Shown: positions 42,575-57,500 of the stretch, piece by piece | Layout: each line of letters begins with the position of its first letter | Position numbering within the stretch: position 1 is the stretch's first letter | Assembly (NCBI RefSeq): GCF_000003815.2 | Contig: NC_049982.1 | Span: 20,668,083 to 20,732,082 of the forward strand | DNA length: 64,000 nt | Source of the DNA: Branchiostoma floridae | Taxonomy: Eukaryota > Chordata > Leptocardii > Amphioxiformes > Branchiostomatidae | Reading direction: 5' to 3' | The notes under the pieces: generated by a model | The model's input: the letters and a program-made list of their open reading frames with translations, nothing else | Databases searched by the model: none | Told to the model about the DNA's origin: nothing | Made by a program: the position numbers and the translations under genes

Positions 42575-45500
42575 ATGACGCGCAGAGGTGGAAGGTGGCG
42601 GGGGCGCGGTTCCAGCGGGGCACCGCGGCGGGGTGGCAGCAGGGGTAACTCTGCTGAGGCATGCCACAACTCCCGCAGGATCAGTTTCATCAAACAAGAG
42701 AAGCAAGGTGAGTTTTTGTCCATAGGCTTTCGCGATTTAACAAATTACTTAGAGTAAGTTGCTCTTTTCTCGTTTGAGTTAAAGATCACACGTTCTGACC
42801 GTTGGTTGACGAAAGTTTTGTTTTTGCATGCTCAATCACGTCAATATGCAAATTAGGGTACTAGTATTTCAACAGTTCAGAACGACATAACTGTTACAGG
42901 TTTTAGAGTTTGTGCATTATTGCATTTAACACTGCAAAGTTTGCACTTTGCAATTAACTTGTGAAAGTCAAACTTATGATGGCATCCAGGCCACCGACTC
43001 CCTAATTGGCATATCAATGAAGAAAATTATGCCTGCTGACTGTGAGTGTGAATGGCTCCAATGAGGTGAGAACAAGGACATCGTAAATCCTTGTTGAGAA
43101 AACACAACTGCATTCCCAGGTGGTTGATAAAACCTTGTGCAGTCAGAATTATCTTACACTTTTACAGAATGTAGCTCATGCTTTAAATTTAATAACTTGG
43201 ATTACATAGTCTTGTAAAAAAAGAGTGTTCGGAAAAACCTGTCCAGTCCGGAATGCGGAAAACCCTGTCCAGTCTGAAAAGAGGGTCTGCATGGGGGTAT
43301 ACGTTGTAAGCTACTAAGTACTATACAACAATATTTTTTATCTTTAATATGGCTAAGCACAGAAATAACATCAACTTGAAGTGTGACACAATGTCATACA
43401 ATAATTTAAGAATATTTAATTATAAATGTTCAACTAAGATGTGTTAGATATTAAAGATATATCAAAAGAAGTTTAGTTTAGCAAGAAAATCTTAAAATCC
43501 CATTGTTTAAAAATTAAACCAAAATTAGTGATTTTTGTAAAATTTCCTTTCAGAAACCCGTTGCCATGGCAACACGAAAAATCATCAACTTACCCAATTT
43601 TTTTAAAATTTGTTGCCAACAATATTTTAGGAAAACTCACCAAGTTTGGTCGTTCTAGCTTCTAGCACAAGCCGTTTGGGAGCTATAAGAGGTCAAAGTT
43701 GGTGCGGGCACTTTTAGCCCCCACCCCCGTGTACACTATTTCACATGCAGTAGATATCTGGCGGTTTCTAGCGAGGACCAATCAGATGGCTGCTAGCAGG
43801 TCACTGACCGCAGTCGACAATCAGCCAATGGCAGCCCAGTTACGGGCTAATCGCACCCCTTGTAGCGCCCCTAGTTTCATGTAAATGTCCTAAACTCAAC
43901 CCAAGCACATTTGAGTTGCTATTTTGAGTTTCTTCCGTATGTCTAGATAGATCAGCTTGAAAATACTCAACTTTGAAAGTTTGATGATCAAAACGCCTCG
44001 GGACTGTAGAAATGAAGTTTTACACTTTCAATGGTGCTACGCTCGCGCTAATGGAGCGGTCGCTACGTGAAGGAACGGATCCTGACGAAGGTGAGATTTG
44101 TCGAGTTGACCCAACATTTCCCAACAAGATCAAGCTCTCCAGGAAGGGCCGCGTACTAAAATGGAGGGAAATCAAATCTAAACTTGTCCTGGATGAGGAT
44201 TTTATGGCGCATTGTGACGCCCCAAATTACAGACAATCAGCGAGAGAAGACATCGAACGCATTTTCCAGGACAGTCACCTAACAGCGCATCCCGAGTCTT
44301 TGGTTCACCGGTCATGGCGGGAGACATAGAAATCGGTAATAACAAGCAAAAAAACATATTTGTCAACGATCCTGTAAAAAAATCATGACTAGTCATTATA
44401 CAAAAATCTTTGCTAAGCGCCAATAACACCTTTATAATTGTCACTGTCCAAACATAAACTATAAACGTTACATTTTTAAGTTACATCAAGGAGATTAAAA
44501 AAAACACCTCCTTGGTTACATATAGCCCGGCCGAAGACCTTGATACAACGTACTCAGTTTAGAACTGAGTGACTCATGTTGCGTATACTACACAAAGTTA
44601 CACCGTGATATGTTTTGCTGCATATGCTTCGTCATGTCAAAGAGGTTCTATCTTCGAAAATAAGATCCGTTCTGTTACATATAATACAGTCAGCGTAAAT
44701 ATACCTACCTACCTACCTATCACGCACCATATAATCGGTCATTCTGCTTCATTTGGTTTATTTCATTTGTTAATCTTCTTGTAATTATGCAAAAGTAGCT
44801 GATAACACACTTGTAACTTTGACAAAGACGTTCACATGTTTGAAAGGTTGCTTCTATGTGATGCAAAACCACTTCCAGAATTTGAATACGTCCGTCACCT
44901 AGCTATGTAAACACGATAATTTATTCATGCTGTAGAAGAACCACAAACATCCCAGACAACCACAGTCGGTAACGACGATATTGAGTTTTGGGATAATGTG
45001 ACATTATCCATCGTTGTTATTTTGTAAAACATAAAATAAAAACATCACGTAGTTCTACTGTACTTGTACAAGTCACTGTCACAACTTGAATCTTGTAACC
45101 GTAGTAGGTAAAAAGATCTCTGAATCTGATGACCCGTGCGCAACGGCTGCAGTAAATTGTCAAATATAACGCTATGTACTCAAGTCGTATTGTTTTTTTT
45201 TTTTTTCCAGTCCTTCCTTCTATTCTATATTACCGGCATTGAAAGGGACCAGCTCACAAAATACATGCTGTAAACTAAAGGAAGCCCTACAAAGATTTCC
45301 TTTGTAATGTATTGACGGTATTTAACAGCCAGTAATCGACGGACAATAGGTGTGAAATATTCCTCCCTGCCCCTCGCGTGCCACCAGTTTAGTGTTAATT
45401 AGTTACTCTGCATTTGAAAGAGCGGACTTCATGGGCGTTGCCCTCGCTAGAAATCTACTGAATGGGAATCAGAGCTAGGCCCCCACCCCCCGTCTGGATA

Positions 45501-48500
45501 GGGTTAACAAAAATCATCCATCATTGTTACTTCTGTGCATCATATAAAAAGCTTCTGCTCTTAAGTCTTTGAGACTGAACATGCTATTAGCCTTACGGCA
45601 TAATTTTGCAAATAAAACACATTATTTTTAAAAGGATACATAGTTCTATATAGCTCACAACTTGTACTAGGTCCTCGCACCTATAGTCTTCGTCGCTGTC
45701 ATCAACAGTGCAGCGAGCGACGCACGATCAGACCACTGGAAATTTGTGGATGATCTGAACATGATGGAAAGTAGACAGATTAGACAGCAATCAAACCTGC
45801 AACAAGACCTAGATGCCCTTGACGTATGGACAAGTAAAAGTCACATGCAATTGCACCCAAAGAAATGTAAAGTAATGCATTTTTTCTTCAGACGAACACC
45901 TCCCCCTCTCCCTTCACTCCAACTAGCCGGCCACACCCTCCAGGAAGTAACTGTAGCAAGATTATTGGGAGTGTGGTTGCAAAGTAACTTGAAGTGGGAC
46001 AGTCATGTAACCCACATGGTTAAACAAAGCGGCAAACGCCTATTCATCCTAAGACGGTTGAAGATGTTCAGAGTTCCCGAACTTGACCTAGTCACCATCT
46101 ACACTTGCTACGTGCGCCCCATCTGCGAGTATGCTGTCCCAGTTTGGAATCCTGGACTTACTAAAAACCAATCATCCCGTCTAGAGACCATTCAACGCCG
46201 TGCTTGCCGCATCATTCTGGGTAAGAAGTACACTCACTACTCAGAAGCCCTCACTCAACTCGGACTACCCACCCTTGAATCCAGGAGGGAACAACTATGC
46301 AAGAAGTTCGGACTGAAACTCCTGAAATCGGCTTTCAGAGACTGGCTTCCCCAATCCCGGGGTGAAGCGAGTGGACGGCTAACGCGGACTAGCCACAAAC
46401 TGAACACTATTTACTCACGAACTGAGCGCTACCGCAACAGTCCGATACCCTACATTACCACTGTATTGAATAAGGAATTGTGACCGTTAACACGAATATC
46501 TTGTTGTTGATTTTAATGTTGATATAGTATATTATATGATAGATTTTAAAGATTCCTTGCTAATTTTAATGATTTTTAACCGCAATAATTGTTATGTAAA
46601 CTTACTACGATGGAGTGCCCTTGAAATATTATACTTTTAAAATGGTTGTAAAGTCCGGAATCAATTCAGCCGCAGCTGCCATTTCTTGACTTGTATTATG
46701 CAATAAACCAGTATTATTATTATTAGGTCTAGGGTTTGAAAAATGCCATCTCGGCTTTATTGTAGGGCATTGTAAAATATATGTAATGTTATAACATTGC
46801 ATACTAAAGTCGTGTTGATATTGAAACCTTTCGCAGTCATTCTATTAAACCAGGATTTAAGCAGACCAGCTCTCAAAATGAGTGCTGCACACTTATCATT
46901 TAAAGAAAACCTTTCAAAGCCTGTCTTTGTACGTATTGCCACTATTTTACAACCCGAAATTGACGGACACTCACTATCCATTGTTTGATGGACAACCAGA
47001 TAAGTGTTGATTGGGTACTTTGCATTTGACAGAACTGACTTTGTGTGCATGCATATTGCACCTTTGGGTCACTCATTATGCTTCCGATTCTATAGTTATG
47101 TGAATCAGTTTAGTGTAAGTGCTGTCTGAAGTAATAGTTTTAAGCATTGCCAGGAACCCCTATGCTGACCCTCTTTTCAGACTGGACAGGGTTTTCCGCC
47201 CCATTTCCCTGCCTGGACTGGACAGGGTTTTCCGAAAACCCGTAAAAAAAGCACAGCATTTTATGCTGTGCATTTGAAGACAGAGATCTGACATAATCCA
47301 GCTGTTTAAGATTACACACGGGCTTGACACAGTTAGAGTGAATAACCACTGCAACCTATGCGGGAGAGCCATGTTTACACCAAGCTTGGCATCAAACACA
47401 CGAGGGCACCAGTATAAGTATCAGATCCAAAAAGCTACGGGCCCGAGGGCACACTTCTTTCCCACACGAGTTACCCCAGCATGGAATAAACTCTCACAGA
47501 GCACAGTCAATAGCAAGTCAGTGAAAGAGTTCAAGACAAGACTGGGGCAGGAATGGGGACTGCACCCAGACAGACATGAGTACCACTTCTCATACTGACG
47601 CTACCACCGCCACAACTAGGACAGCCTTATTACCCGCAAGGGTATCGACTGGCTGTGGTTCAAGGTAAAGATTCAAGGTAAAGATTTTATGGATGACAGA
47701 CTCCTACAGACTCAAATTCAATTTGCGCAGACTCAAGAAAAGCAAGGTGGGCAAAAAAACCATGCACACATTTTCAAATTTGGAAACCATGGACTTGACT
47801 TATAGGCAATGAAATATCGTAACACAACAAACAAGGCTTTTATTTTCTGTATTCAATATTATAATAATACAGTGAATTTGGTGTCAACATCACAATTGTT
47901 AAATGGAATATGATGAGAAAACTACCAATACCAGGGAACATCTCCGTTTACAATTACATCTGTTTCTGTAAACTGGTAGCTATGTTTTATTCATAGGCTG
48001 CCCAAAAGTGGTCATTTGAAACTATCCTTTGAGATAGTGGTGTGATTTGAGCTGCATTCCAACACAGAGTTAACACTCACCTTGAATTTTCAGTTTGATT
48101 CACTGCTCTGACTTTCCATAAATCGGAAGTGTGGTGACATCAGAAGTGAATCAAAAGTGGTTGGAAGACAGATGGTGCAAATATCTAAATGGTTTTATAG
48201 CCTAAAAATCTGAGAGCAAATGGTTTCAACCTTGCATCTTGCATTCCTGATGCAAACTTGCACCCATGGGCAAACTGTTTTGAAGTTCCTCGAAAAGGCA
48301 TGGTAATGCATGGTAACATGAATTTTACGATTTACAGATGGCTGATGGGTTAAACATTTTACTTGTCTCTCTGACGCCACCAAATATGAGTGCAGATGCC
48401 TGGATGTAAGCCGTATCCATGCCACTTTTGCATTAATGACGAAAATTCGCAATTAATTAAAAACTTTTAGAGCCACCTTGTGAGGAGGTTTGGAGAAATT

Positions 48501-51500
48501 TGTTTGGAACCTGAAATGGAGCGTTCATGATGACAAATTTATCCATTTTGGCCTATCGAAACAGATAGAACCGTTTGCATTTTTGCATCATGAACGGGGC
48601 AAGAATCTTTACTACCATCGCATGGTTCAGACTGTAGACTGCCTCCTTCACACCCCTCACAAAGGACCAGTTCACACAAGGAAAATTTCTGCTTGTATGA
48701 CAATGACATACAGGCTTTTAGCTGTGAATTTTTGAGAGGGTGTACACCTGGCAGTTGTGCATTGTAGGGGGGTCCGGGGTATCCTCGTCCAGAGAATTTT
48801 TATATTTTAAGTCTCTGAGATGCTTTCCCACATTTTAGGTAAAATTCAGCCAATTTTTTGTCTTTGCTACAATACTAATTTGTCTGGTAGAAGTATCGCA
48901 GGAGAAAGAAACAGGTGATGTATGCTCTTTTTAGCTCTGCAGATGATTCTGGGACATTCACTTATTTTTATGTCTTCTGCGGAAGATCGAGGGATCCTAT
49001 GTTTGGAAAAGTAACTGCTTTTGGATGTATTTTCACATTTTTTCTTCTGTTGACCAGTACTGAAGGGCAACACAACATTTTTTTATCCAAATTCGGGCAA
49101 AAATCAATGCATGTGAGTCAATGTTATTCATAAGATTTATTTGCATTAGGTAATAACATTATTACATCTGATTGGATCCAATTTAAGCAATTTAAGTACA
49201 GTGAGACAAGTTCAAGGGCCATCACTCTGAATTTTGACCTGTGACCTCTCACCCTGTAGATGACAGCTATGGCGATGTCAAAGTGAAGTCGTTTGAGGAG
49301 ATTATGGAAGAGAAGAGGCTGAGACGACTGGGCCAGCAGACAGCTGCGGGGAGCTCTGCAGCACCTGGTGCACCTGCAGACATCAGCGAGACTTGCAGCA
49401 CACCAGGTTATAGGGCCTTACTCTCTGATGGCTTATGACATGATTTCTAAACATAAACATTCCTGTACAATATATTTTGCATTTGATTGGACAGGTAGAA
49501 GTCTATTGGCTATGAAAATAATAGTAATTTAACACATTGAAAGATTGTGCTAATATAGGGCTTGAAATAGTTTTTGTCTGTTTTGTGCAATAGGTGGTTC
49601 ACTAGTAACCCTGTAGTCTTGTAGCCTGCCAAACCTCCAACTATTTTTCTGCAATCTCTCACATTTTTCTGCAGACTATAGGATGCCACTGAGTATGTCT
49701 GGCTCAGTAAAGAAGATGATCACAGATTTTAGAATAACTTGTTTGTTGTTTTGGTTTGTTGTTTTTTCGGCAACAATACAGGTCGACCAAAGGCCAGTCC
49801 TGTCCACAGTGTCCGCAGTGCTGTATCAGATCCTGGGGCAACGGCAGTGTTTCCAGGTGTCACCTGGTTCAACAACAATTCAGGTAAGTTGTTGGTGATG
49901 ACAATAAACTCCAAGAAAGAAATCTTGATTGACTTCTTGTATAGTCAATCAGGTCAGTAATTAGTATCAATATATCGATCTTATTTGTATTGATTAATTA
50001 CCATTTGTATTAATTCTGTTTATATACCTGCAATATATTTTGTCCTTTAGTTCGTCAGATATTCTATTTGTCAATCCAATTTGTTGATCTGAGCTTGTGT
50101 GGTCTTTCTGACAGTAGTAAGCTGTTACATCACCAAGGTTCAGTGGATTTCTCTGTTTTACTCCAGGCAACAACACAACACAGGAAACATGGACTAGCAC
50201 TAGTGAGTCATCAACCCCAGTTCGACCACTTGCTTCCATACTGAAAAGTTCATCTCCTTCTCCACATGTACCTGGTGTTCAGTTTGGTACACCAATCATA
50301 TACCTGGACCGCTTGTCACGGTCACAGGAAGATGAGTTGTTGAGAGGTGGGATGATCAGGACACCCTCCAACTCACCTTCCCCAAGCAGGGGATCACCTT
50401 CTGCCAGAGAGAGAATGCCAAAAGGCAAGAAAAACAAGACAGGAGGAAAATCAGCAGAAACAAAAGCTGACGCAAAAGCCACAAGGGAAGCTTCTGCAGA
50501 GTCATCAGCTGTTGTGGGAAAGGTAGAAATAGATGGAGGCTCTCTTGACAGATTTGGCGACTCCAGTGGACTCCTTGGACTACGTAATCTGTTGAAGAGC
50601 AGCACAAATAAAAAAACAGTAGACAGTGTGACACTGCAAGGTGAAGTACCAACAGATACAGTTGGTGAACTCTTCTCTCCTTTTTCAAGTCACACTGTCT
50701 CAGAGGGAAGTCCATTCAGGTCACATCAGCAGCAAGAAGTGGTGGTTGTTGTTGATAGTTCTGGGGATGAAAGTGACACAAAGATGCATTCCAGTAAAGC
50801 CAGAAAGAAAACTAGAAGAAAAGCGAGTGAAGAACAACAGCTCTTTTCATTGAATCTTGCCTGTATAAAGAAGGAAGCAGAAGAAGATTCCAGTTATAAG
50901 TCAAACCCAGGCCTTTTTCTGCTTCAGGACTCTTTAACACAGCCTTACAGGAACAGCACAATGGACTTAGACATACCTGAGGTCATGAGAAATAGCCCCT
51001 TGACTGCAGCTTCTTCTGAGACACACCAAGAAGCAGGACAGTCTTCTTCACCTGTTGAGGAGCAGCCTGAAACATCAGGTAGTAGCCGTAATGTCTGGGA
51101 CATCTTTGCTGATAATATTTCCAAACCTACTGAGCCGGAACAGTCTTTTGCTGAATTTGTAGATGTTCCCACGTCCACTCCCACAGTCCCAGCAGTTTCA
51201 GACCATCCTAAACAAACCGTTTCTTCAGTTGACCATTTTGATGTGACCCAAATATCAAGGTCATCATCTCCGAACAGCGACACGTATTCCGTGCTTATGC
51301 AGAGCGTGCAGGAAATGTCCAAGTTAGACAGAGAACACCAAATGTCTACATGTTCACTGGAGGACGACATCTCCAATAGCAACTCCGTAGAAACCACGGG
51401 TACAAACAACTGTCCCAGCCTGAATCAGCCTGAGCCTGAGAACAGCTGTAATGAACTGCTGAATGAACCACCCATGCTGTTCTTTCAACCACAGGATGAG

Positions 51501-54500
51501 ACCAGTCCCGAAGCTTCCAGTGTCCCTGGCTGCAGCATGTCTTCTGCTGTGCTCTGTCCTGCCACTCAGTTTGTACCATCAGATGTACAGAAGAACTTGG
51601 ACCTTTCCCCTCCCAACTTGTTGCCTTACTCCTTAGCTCTCACCCCAGCAGACACTGAACACATCTCAGAAATAAAGTTATTACAAGTAAGTCAAGGTGC
51701 AAGCAGAGAAGAGACATCCTTGGCTGAGGACTGCACAAAACAGGACCAAACAGACAATGAGAAAAACACCAATCCACCGGCTAAAAATCCTTCAGTTGTA
51801 TCAACTTATTCAATGAACAAAGAGCCAGAAGAAGACATGTTATTGTTATCCTTTCAAAAACTGGAGACATTGGAGAAAGATAGGAAGACATGTCCCCTTT
51901 CCCAAAGTGCAAAAGATGAAGAGAACAAGAGTGCCAAAGATGAAGAGAATGAGTTGTTGCAAATAGTCCAAGAAATTCCTGCAATAAGAACTTCTCAACT
52001 CGACATTTCTCCTGTAGAAAAAGAGTCTACAATTCCAGCTTTAACACCAGTGAAAACTGCAAGTGAGGGAGAGAAATCAAAACAGGTCAAACGGCAATCA
52101 GCAAGGCTGAAACAAAAGTCTGGAAGGAATGATCAAGTGGAACATAAGTCACCTACTAGTGTGGGACAAAACTCGCCACGCATTAGACAGAAGTCACCAC
52201 GCATCAGACAGAAGTCACCACGAGTTGGGAAAAAGACACCACCTGAGAAACAGACTGCATCACAGGTGGGGAAGAACTCAGGCGAGGTAGAACAAAACTC
52301 TCAACATCTTGGTATAAAGCCACCACAGAAGGACCAGGACTCACCCCGGCTTAAAAATAATCAGCAACAACTGGCACAGAACCTGCCAACGTCTACATAT
52401 TCACTGGAGGACAACATCTTCAATAGCAACTCTGTAGAAACCACAGGATCATACAACTGTGCCAGTCTGAATCAGCCTGTTTTTGTTGAGCCTGAGAACT
52501 GCTGTAATGAGCTGCTGAATGAACCACCCATGCTGAGCCTCCAACCACTGGACGGGACCATTCCAGAAGCTTCCACCGTCCCTGGCTGCGCCGCGTCTTC
52601 TACTGTGCTCTGTCTTGCCACTCAGTCTGTACCATCAGAGGCAGGTGTACAAAAGAACTTGGACCTTGCCCCTCCCAACTTGTTGCCTTTGTCTCTAGCT
52701 CTTAACCCAGGGGATACTGAACACATCTCAGAAGCCAAGTTATTACTCTCAAGTCAAGGTGCAAGCAGAGAAGAGACATCCATGACTGATGACTGTACAA
52801 ATGAGAACCAAGCAGAGAATGAGAAGAACACCAATCCACCTGCTAAAAATCCTCCTGTTGTATCAAGTTATTCTTTGAACAAAGAGTCAGAAGAAGACAT
52901 GTTATTGTCTTCCTTTCAAACATTGATGGTGCCTGTGCCTGCTGAACTGCAGAAGGAGACATTGGAGACAGAAGGGAAGACATGTCCCCCTTCCCAAAGT
53001 GCCAAAGATGAAGAGAATGAGTTGTTGCAAACTGTCCAAGAAATTCCTGCAAAAACAACTTCTCAACTTGACATTTCTGCTGTAGAAAAAGAGGCAACAA
53101 TGCCAGGTTTAACACCGGTGAAAACTGCAAATGAGGGACAGAAACGTAAACAGGTCAACCGGAAATCGCCAAGGCTCAGACAACAGTCTGAAAGGAGCAT
53201 GCAGTTGGAACACAAGTCACTAGGTATGGGACAAGAGTCATCAGGGGTAGGACTGGACTCGCCAAAGGTGAAAGCTAACCCCCCATGTGTGGAAAAAAAC
53301 TCGCCACACTTGGAATCAAACTCACCACGCATCAGACAGAAGTCTCCACGCATTAGACAGAACTCACCACGAGTTGGGAAAAAGACACCATCCGAGATAC
53401 AGACTACATCACAAGTGGAGAAGAAATCAGGTGAGGCGGAACAAAACTCTAAGAAGCAACCACAGAAGCAACCACAGAAAGACCAGGACTCGCCCCGGCT
53501 GGAAAAGAGCCCTGGACAGCTGGGAGAGAACCCACCACAGCTGGGAAATAATGACAACCCACTGCAGCTGGGTCAGCATAGAAGTCCTGTTAGCATACAA
53601 AAGATTACAAGGACTGACAAGAGGAAAAGGAAGTCACCCCAAACACCACAGAAAGCACGGAAATCACACCCTGAAAAACCAGAAACGTCAACTCTCTTTC
53701 TGGCTCGATTCACCCCACTGTTAAGTAATTCCAGAGGAAATGATGATGACATAGCAGACAGTACCTCTGACAAAGATGTGCCTACATCAGATGGAGTTTA
53801 TGGAAGTGTTGCAGGGAAGGAAGAGACTGCCACTGGTAGCCCTTGTGTTTACAGAAGTGATACAACCATTGGCTTAGCCACCAAGACAGAACACACAAGC
53901 AGCAGTCCAGATGTTCAATATTCCCCATTTGGAAATTTTGTGTTCAGGACCCCATCAACGCCTAGCAGACATGGAAGTCCGTCAGGAATCGACACCACGT
54001 CCACTCCTGCATATTCCAAGGAAAACCAACTTGTCCCTCGTGATACTAGAGCACCCGCACTCAGTCCCATTGTATGCAGTTCATCACCATTTGCTCAAAC
54101 ACTCAAACCAAAAGTCACTCATGGATTGAAGCCATGCAAGGACAGTAGTGTGAGACCAGTTTCTATTGCAGCATCACCAAGAAACAGTGCATTGAGTCTG
54201 TTAGCTTGTAGTCCATTTTCTAACAGGGCATTGCCACAGTCCACTCAGTTGAGAAGCCCTGATGCTGGTCTGGAAGTCCAGCATAACGTAGCTAGTAGCT
54301 CTTGGGACACAAGATACAGTGGTGAAAAGACAGGGTCATTCAGCCAGTCATACATCACCGTGGATACCACAACATGCATCACAGACCATTCCGACAGCAA
54401 GAGTGGAGAGGATGATGCTGCAGCAACTCCCGAGTCTACATGTGGAAGGAAGGTGCAGATGGGCATGCCAGATGATCTCCGTGTGAAGCTGAAGGGGATG

Positions 54501-57500
54501 AAGAGAGAGGTGAAAAGGACAAGGCCTGCACAGAAGTCATGGTTTTCCTTAGCAACTGCCGGTCCTGTACTGAAAAGTTCCAAAGGTAAGGGCTGTGCGA
54601 ATGGTCACATAAGGCTGTAGTATGTAGATTTAGAATATTTCTGTATGGTATGTATGTACCAGGAATATCCCAGGCGAACTTTTCTGGATGGAAAATCATG
54701 GAAAGTTGCAAAAATTGTTGTCATTATTCGGTGGGCTGACTTTTCTGTCTTTGCAGCCAGGGGCTGACTTGCAAAGAGCTCACAATTGGAGGGGCTAAAT
54801 TGCAAGAGTCTGTAATGGCAGCCTGTACACAGGGCCTAGTGACCTCATTACGACAGTAATTTATCTGCAAATATTAGGCTGTAAGGATATCAACCATTTG
54901 AGAAGTCTTTTGATAACCTCTGATGTGCTTGAGGTGTGGCTCTCCTCAAACATGTCACAACCATTTGTTGTCCTATTCAAAGGATATCTTCCCAAAATTT
55001 TGAAAAGTAATGTAACTTGAAGGTTATTGGGGCTTCTAAAAGGTTAAGTTTCATGCAGTTTGTGTCTGTATAATGCAACAATCAAAGAAGCAAGTTAGGT
55101 GCCACTGCAGATGTAGTAACCATGATGTTGAATTTGACCCTCACATCTTGCAGGTTCCAGTGATGATGATGATGATGCCATCTCACTGTTTGCAAGACCA
55201 GACGAGGTTTTTTCCCTTCTTGTTGATGATGACATTGACAGTGAAGTATCCAGGTGAGCCTGAGTTTGAATAACATTAGTCAAGAAGATAGTTAAAAGAG
55301 GGATCGGGTTGCATAAGGGACTCATGATTCAGGAACAGTCAAGGGGTTTTATGATAAGAGAGCCAATCTGGTACCTTCAAGCACAATATAGCCACACTCC
55401 TGTCAGATACACTATCAAAGGTAAAGGGATACCCAGGGGGACAACAGCCCTGCAGCTAAGAGCTATCCCAGCACTGAGGAAGCCTATAGGCAGAAGCCAT
55501 CTCCTGTCACCTATAAAGCAGTAGACATACCCAGTGACTCACTGGACCTGCAGGATGCAGAAGATGTCCAGATGCACCAAACAGGAAGGCTGATCGTCAA
55601 GCTGCCGGAGAAGATGACACTCAAGAGGAAGGTAATAGCCACGGACACTGAGGGTACTACTGATCAAGAGGAGACTGCAGGACCTTCTAGTCCCAAGCAA
55701 CCCAGGACTGCTGTCAGGTAAGAAGTTTGGGATGTCTGGCAATGGACTGACATTAGTTGACTGTCCGAACTTGATTCTATATTTGACTTAAATCCTCAGT
55801 ATTCTGCGATACTAGTAAACGATTGAGGTGAGGGTTAACATGTATTTCTGTCTGGTATTTCCGTACTAGGGAAGGCGATAGACCTGTAGAGATGTGGAGA
55901 AATACAGGCAGGGGAGATGAGCAGCAGACAGGACAGCAGGACAGGTGAGTTAACATTAACTGTGGCTACAAGCACTAGGATCAGGTGGTGAGGATGAAAA
56001 GAAGACAGTACAGCATGACAAGTGAACTCACTTAAAGTGTAATGGAGATTATCACAACATTTGACTAATCAGAAGGCTCCATTTTCCCCATAACCGTGGT
56101 CATTAATGACCCATATACTATCCACATCTGTGGTAAAGATTTTGTTCTTAGGGTATTGGTAAATGTTTGTGAGTAGAGGATCGTGGTAAATGTTAGTGAG
56201 TAGAGGATCTTACAACACTGGGAATGAAAGCCACCCAAAGCAGTGCCACAAAATGAACAAAACCTAGGAATTGATCACAAACAGTGGCGTTACAGCAGGT
56301 GCAGGGAGTGATGTGGAGATTTTTTTGCCTACCACAAGGAGACTTGAGTTCACTCACTCACACACTCACTCACTCTCCGGTTTATGTTGGTGTGAGGAAT
56401 CTGTTTTTCAACAGTGGCTTTTGTTTTTCCAGAAGACGTGTCAGGAGAAGTCTGCCACTGCCCAACAATTTCTGTCGGCAACATTTCCTGACAGAGCGAG
56501 GCTGCCAGTATCAGTTTGGGCATGTTGGCTGTAGGTATCAGCACAGGCTGTACAGTAAGGCGGTAAGTGCTGCAACAAGGCTGCTAGCAGGCGTTTGGCC
56601 ATCATTCTTTTGGACACTCTGTTCTAGAAATGACAAGAAATTGGACACAATGCAAGATGCCCTATTGAGGCCCTAATGTTTTTCATCTTTCCCATTTTAA
56701 CATTACAGAGGGTATGGATGCAAACTCTTGAATTTTATATCAGTCAGTTTGATTCCCCACCCCAACACACACACATTACAGTTGGATGTAGCTCCTCCCA
56801 GCCTCAGGAAAACGTATTGTTGTTACGGAGATAAAAAGAACTTGGCTGTATTCTACAAAATAGGCACCTATAGTGCTTCAGAGAGTTGAAAGTTTTCTGG
56901 GTGGGAAGGATGCCCCTGTCTGCCCTACAGTGCTTGCACCTGTGGCGCTTGCTGTGCTGGTCTTCTCTCGTTGAATAAGAAATTAGGACACCCTATAATG
57001 GAATCTAACAGCCTGGCTGCCAGTATCTTTACTTGAGACTTATTCCACCAAAGGCTTCCAGCAGGCTGGTCATGGGTAAAGAGAGGTTGTTTGTAATGTA
57101 ATACCCATATAATCTTGCAGATGGCGCTTGATTTGATAGATTACATATCAGCGGATGGGCGGCCTGTTCCCCTTACCGTGCTCAGTGACTGCATCCGTCT
57201 GCAGATCCAGGCTGGAGACACAGCAGAAGCTGTGGAAATGTTCAAGAAATTGAGTGAATATCCTCGAAGGTAAGACCAACACCGCAGTTTTGAACTGAAA
57301 AGAAAAAATGACTGATTGATTGATACCATCCACTTTCAGTTGATGTTGACAAAGTTTAGGCATAAAATACAAGCATTCTTAGAAGTCTATCTCGCTTCTA
57401 TCTGGCAGTGATCTAATGAACAGGTTGTCAACTTAGTTACACTGCCTCATACCTTTGTCATTGATAATGTAAATAAGGTCATAAATTGTATAAATCTTAT

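Larger units (their letters stand above)
43228..47234. repeat. Pair of inverted repeats about 4 kb apart with a duplicated core
   Basis: The left arm (43228-43298) and right arm (about 47155-47234) are inverted copies. Each holds two tandem GGAAAACCCTGTCCAGTC cores followed by TGAAAAGAGGGT and a GCATRGGGGT end. They bracket an orphan ORF and a CR1-like LINE within intron 1 of the TOPAZ1-like gene. They may be the ends of a large transposon or two solo copies of a small repeat in opposite orientation. Confidence 0.7.

Noticed and set aside
47250-47271. Short perfect hairpin GCACAGCAT-TTT-ATGCTGTGC
   Set aside because: A 9-bp stem is within chance expectation for a 64-kb window and has no context suggesting an RNA gene.
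53063-53557. 164-codon Cys/Ser-rich minus-strand frame
   Set aside because: Antisense to the S/T-P-x-x-K repeats of the giant exon; composition is explained by the complementary codons.
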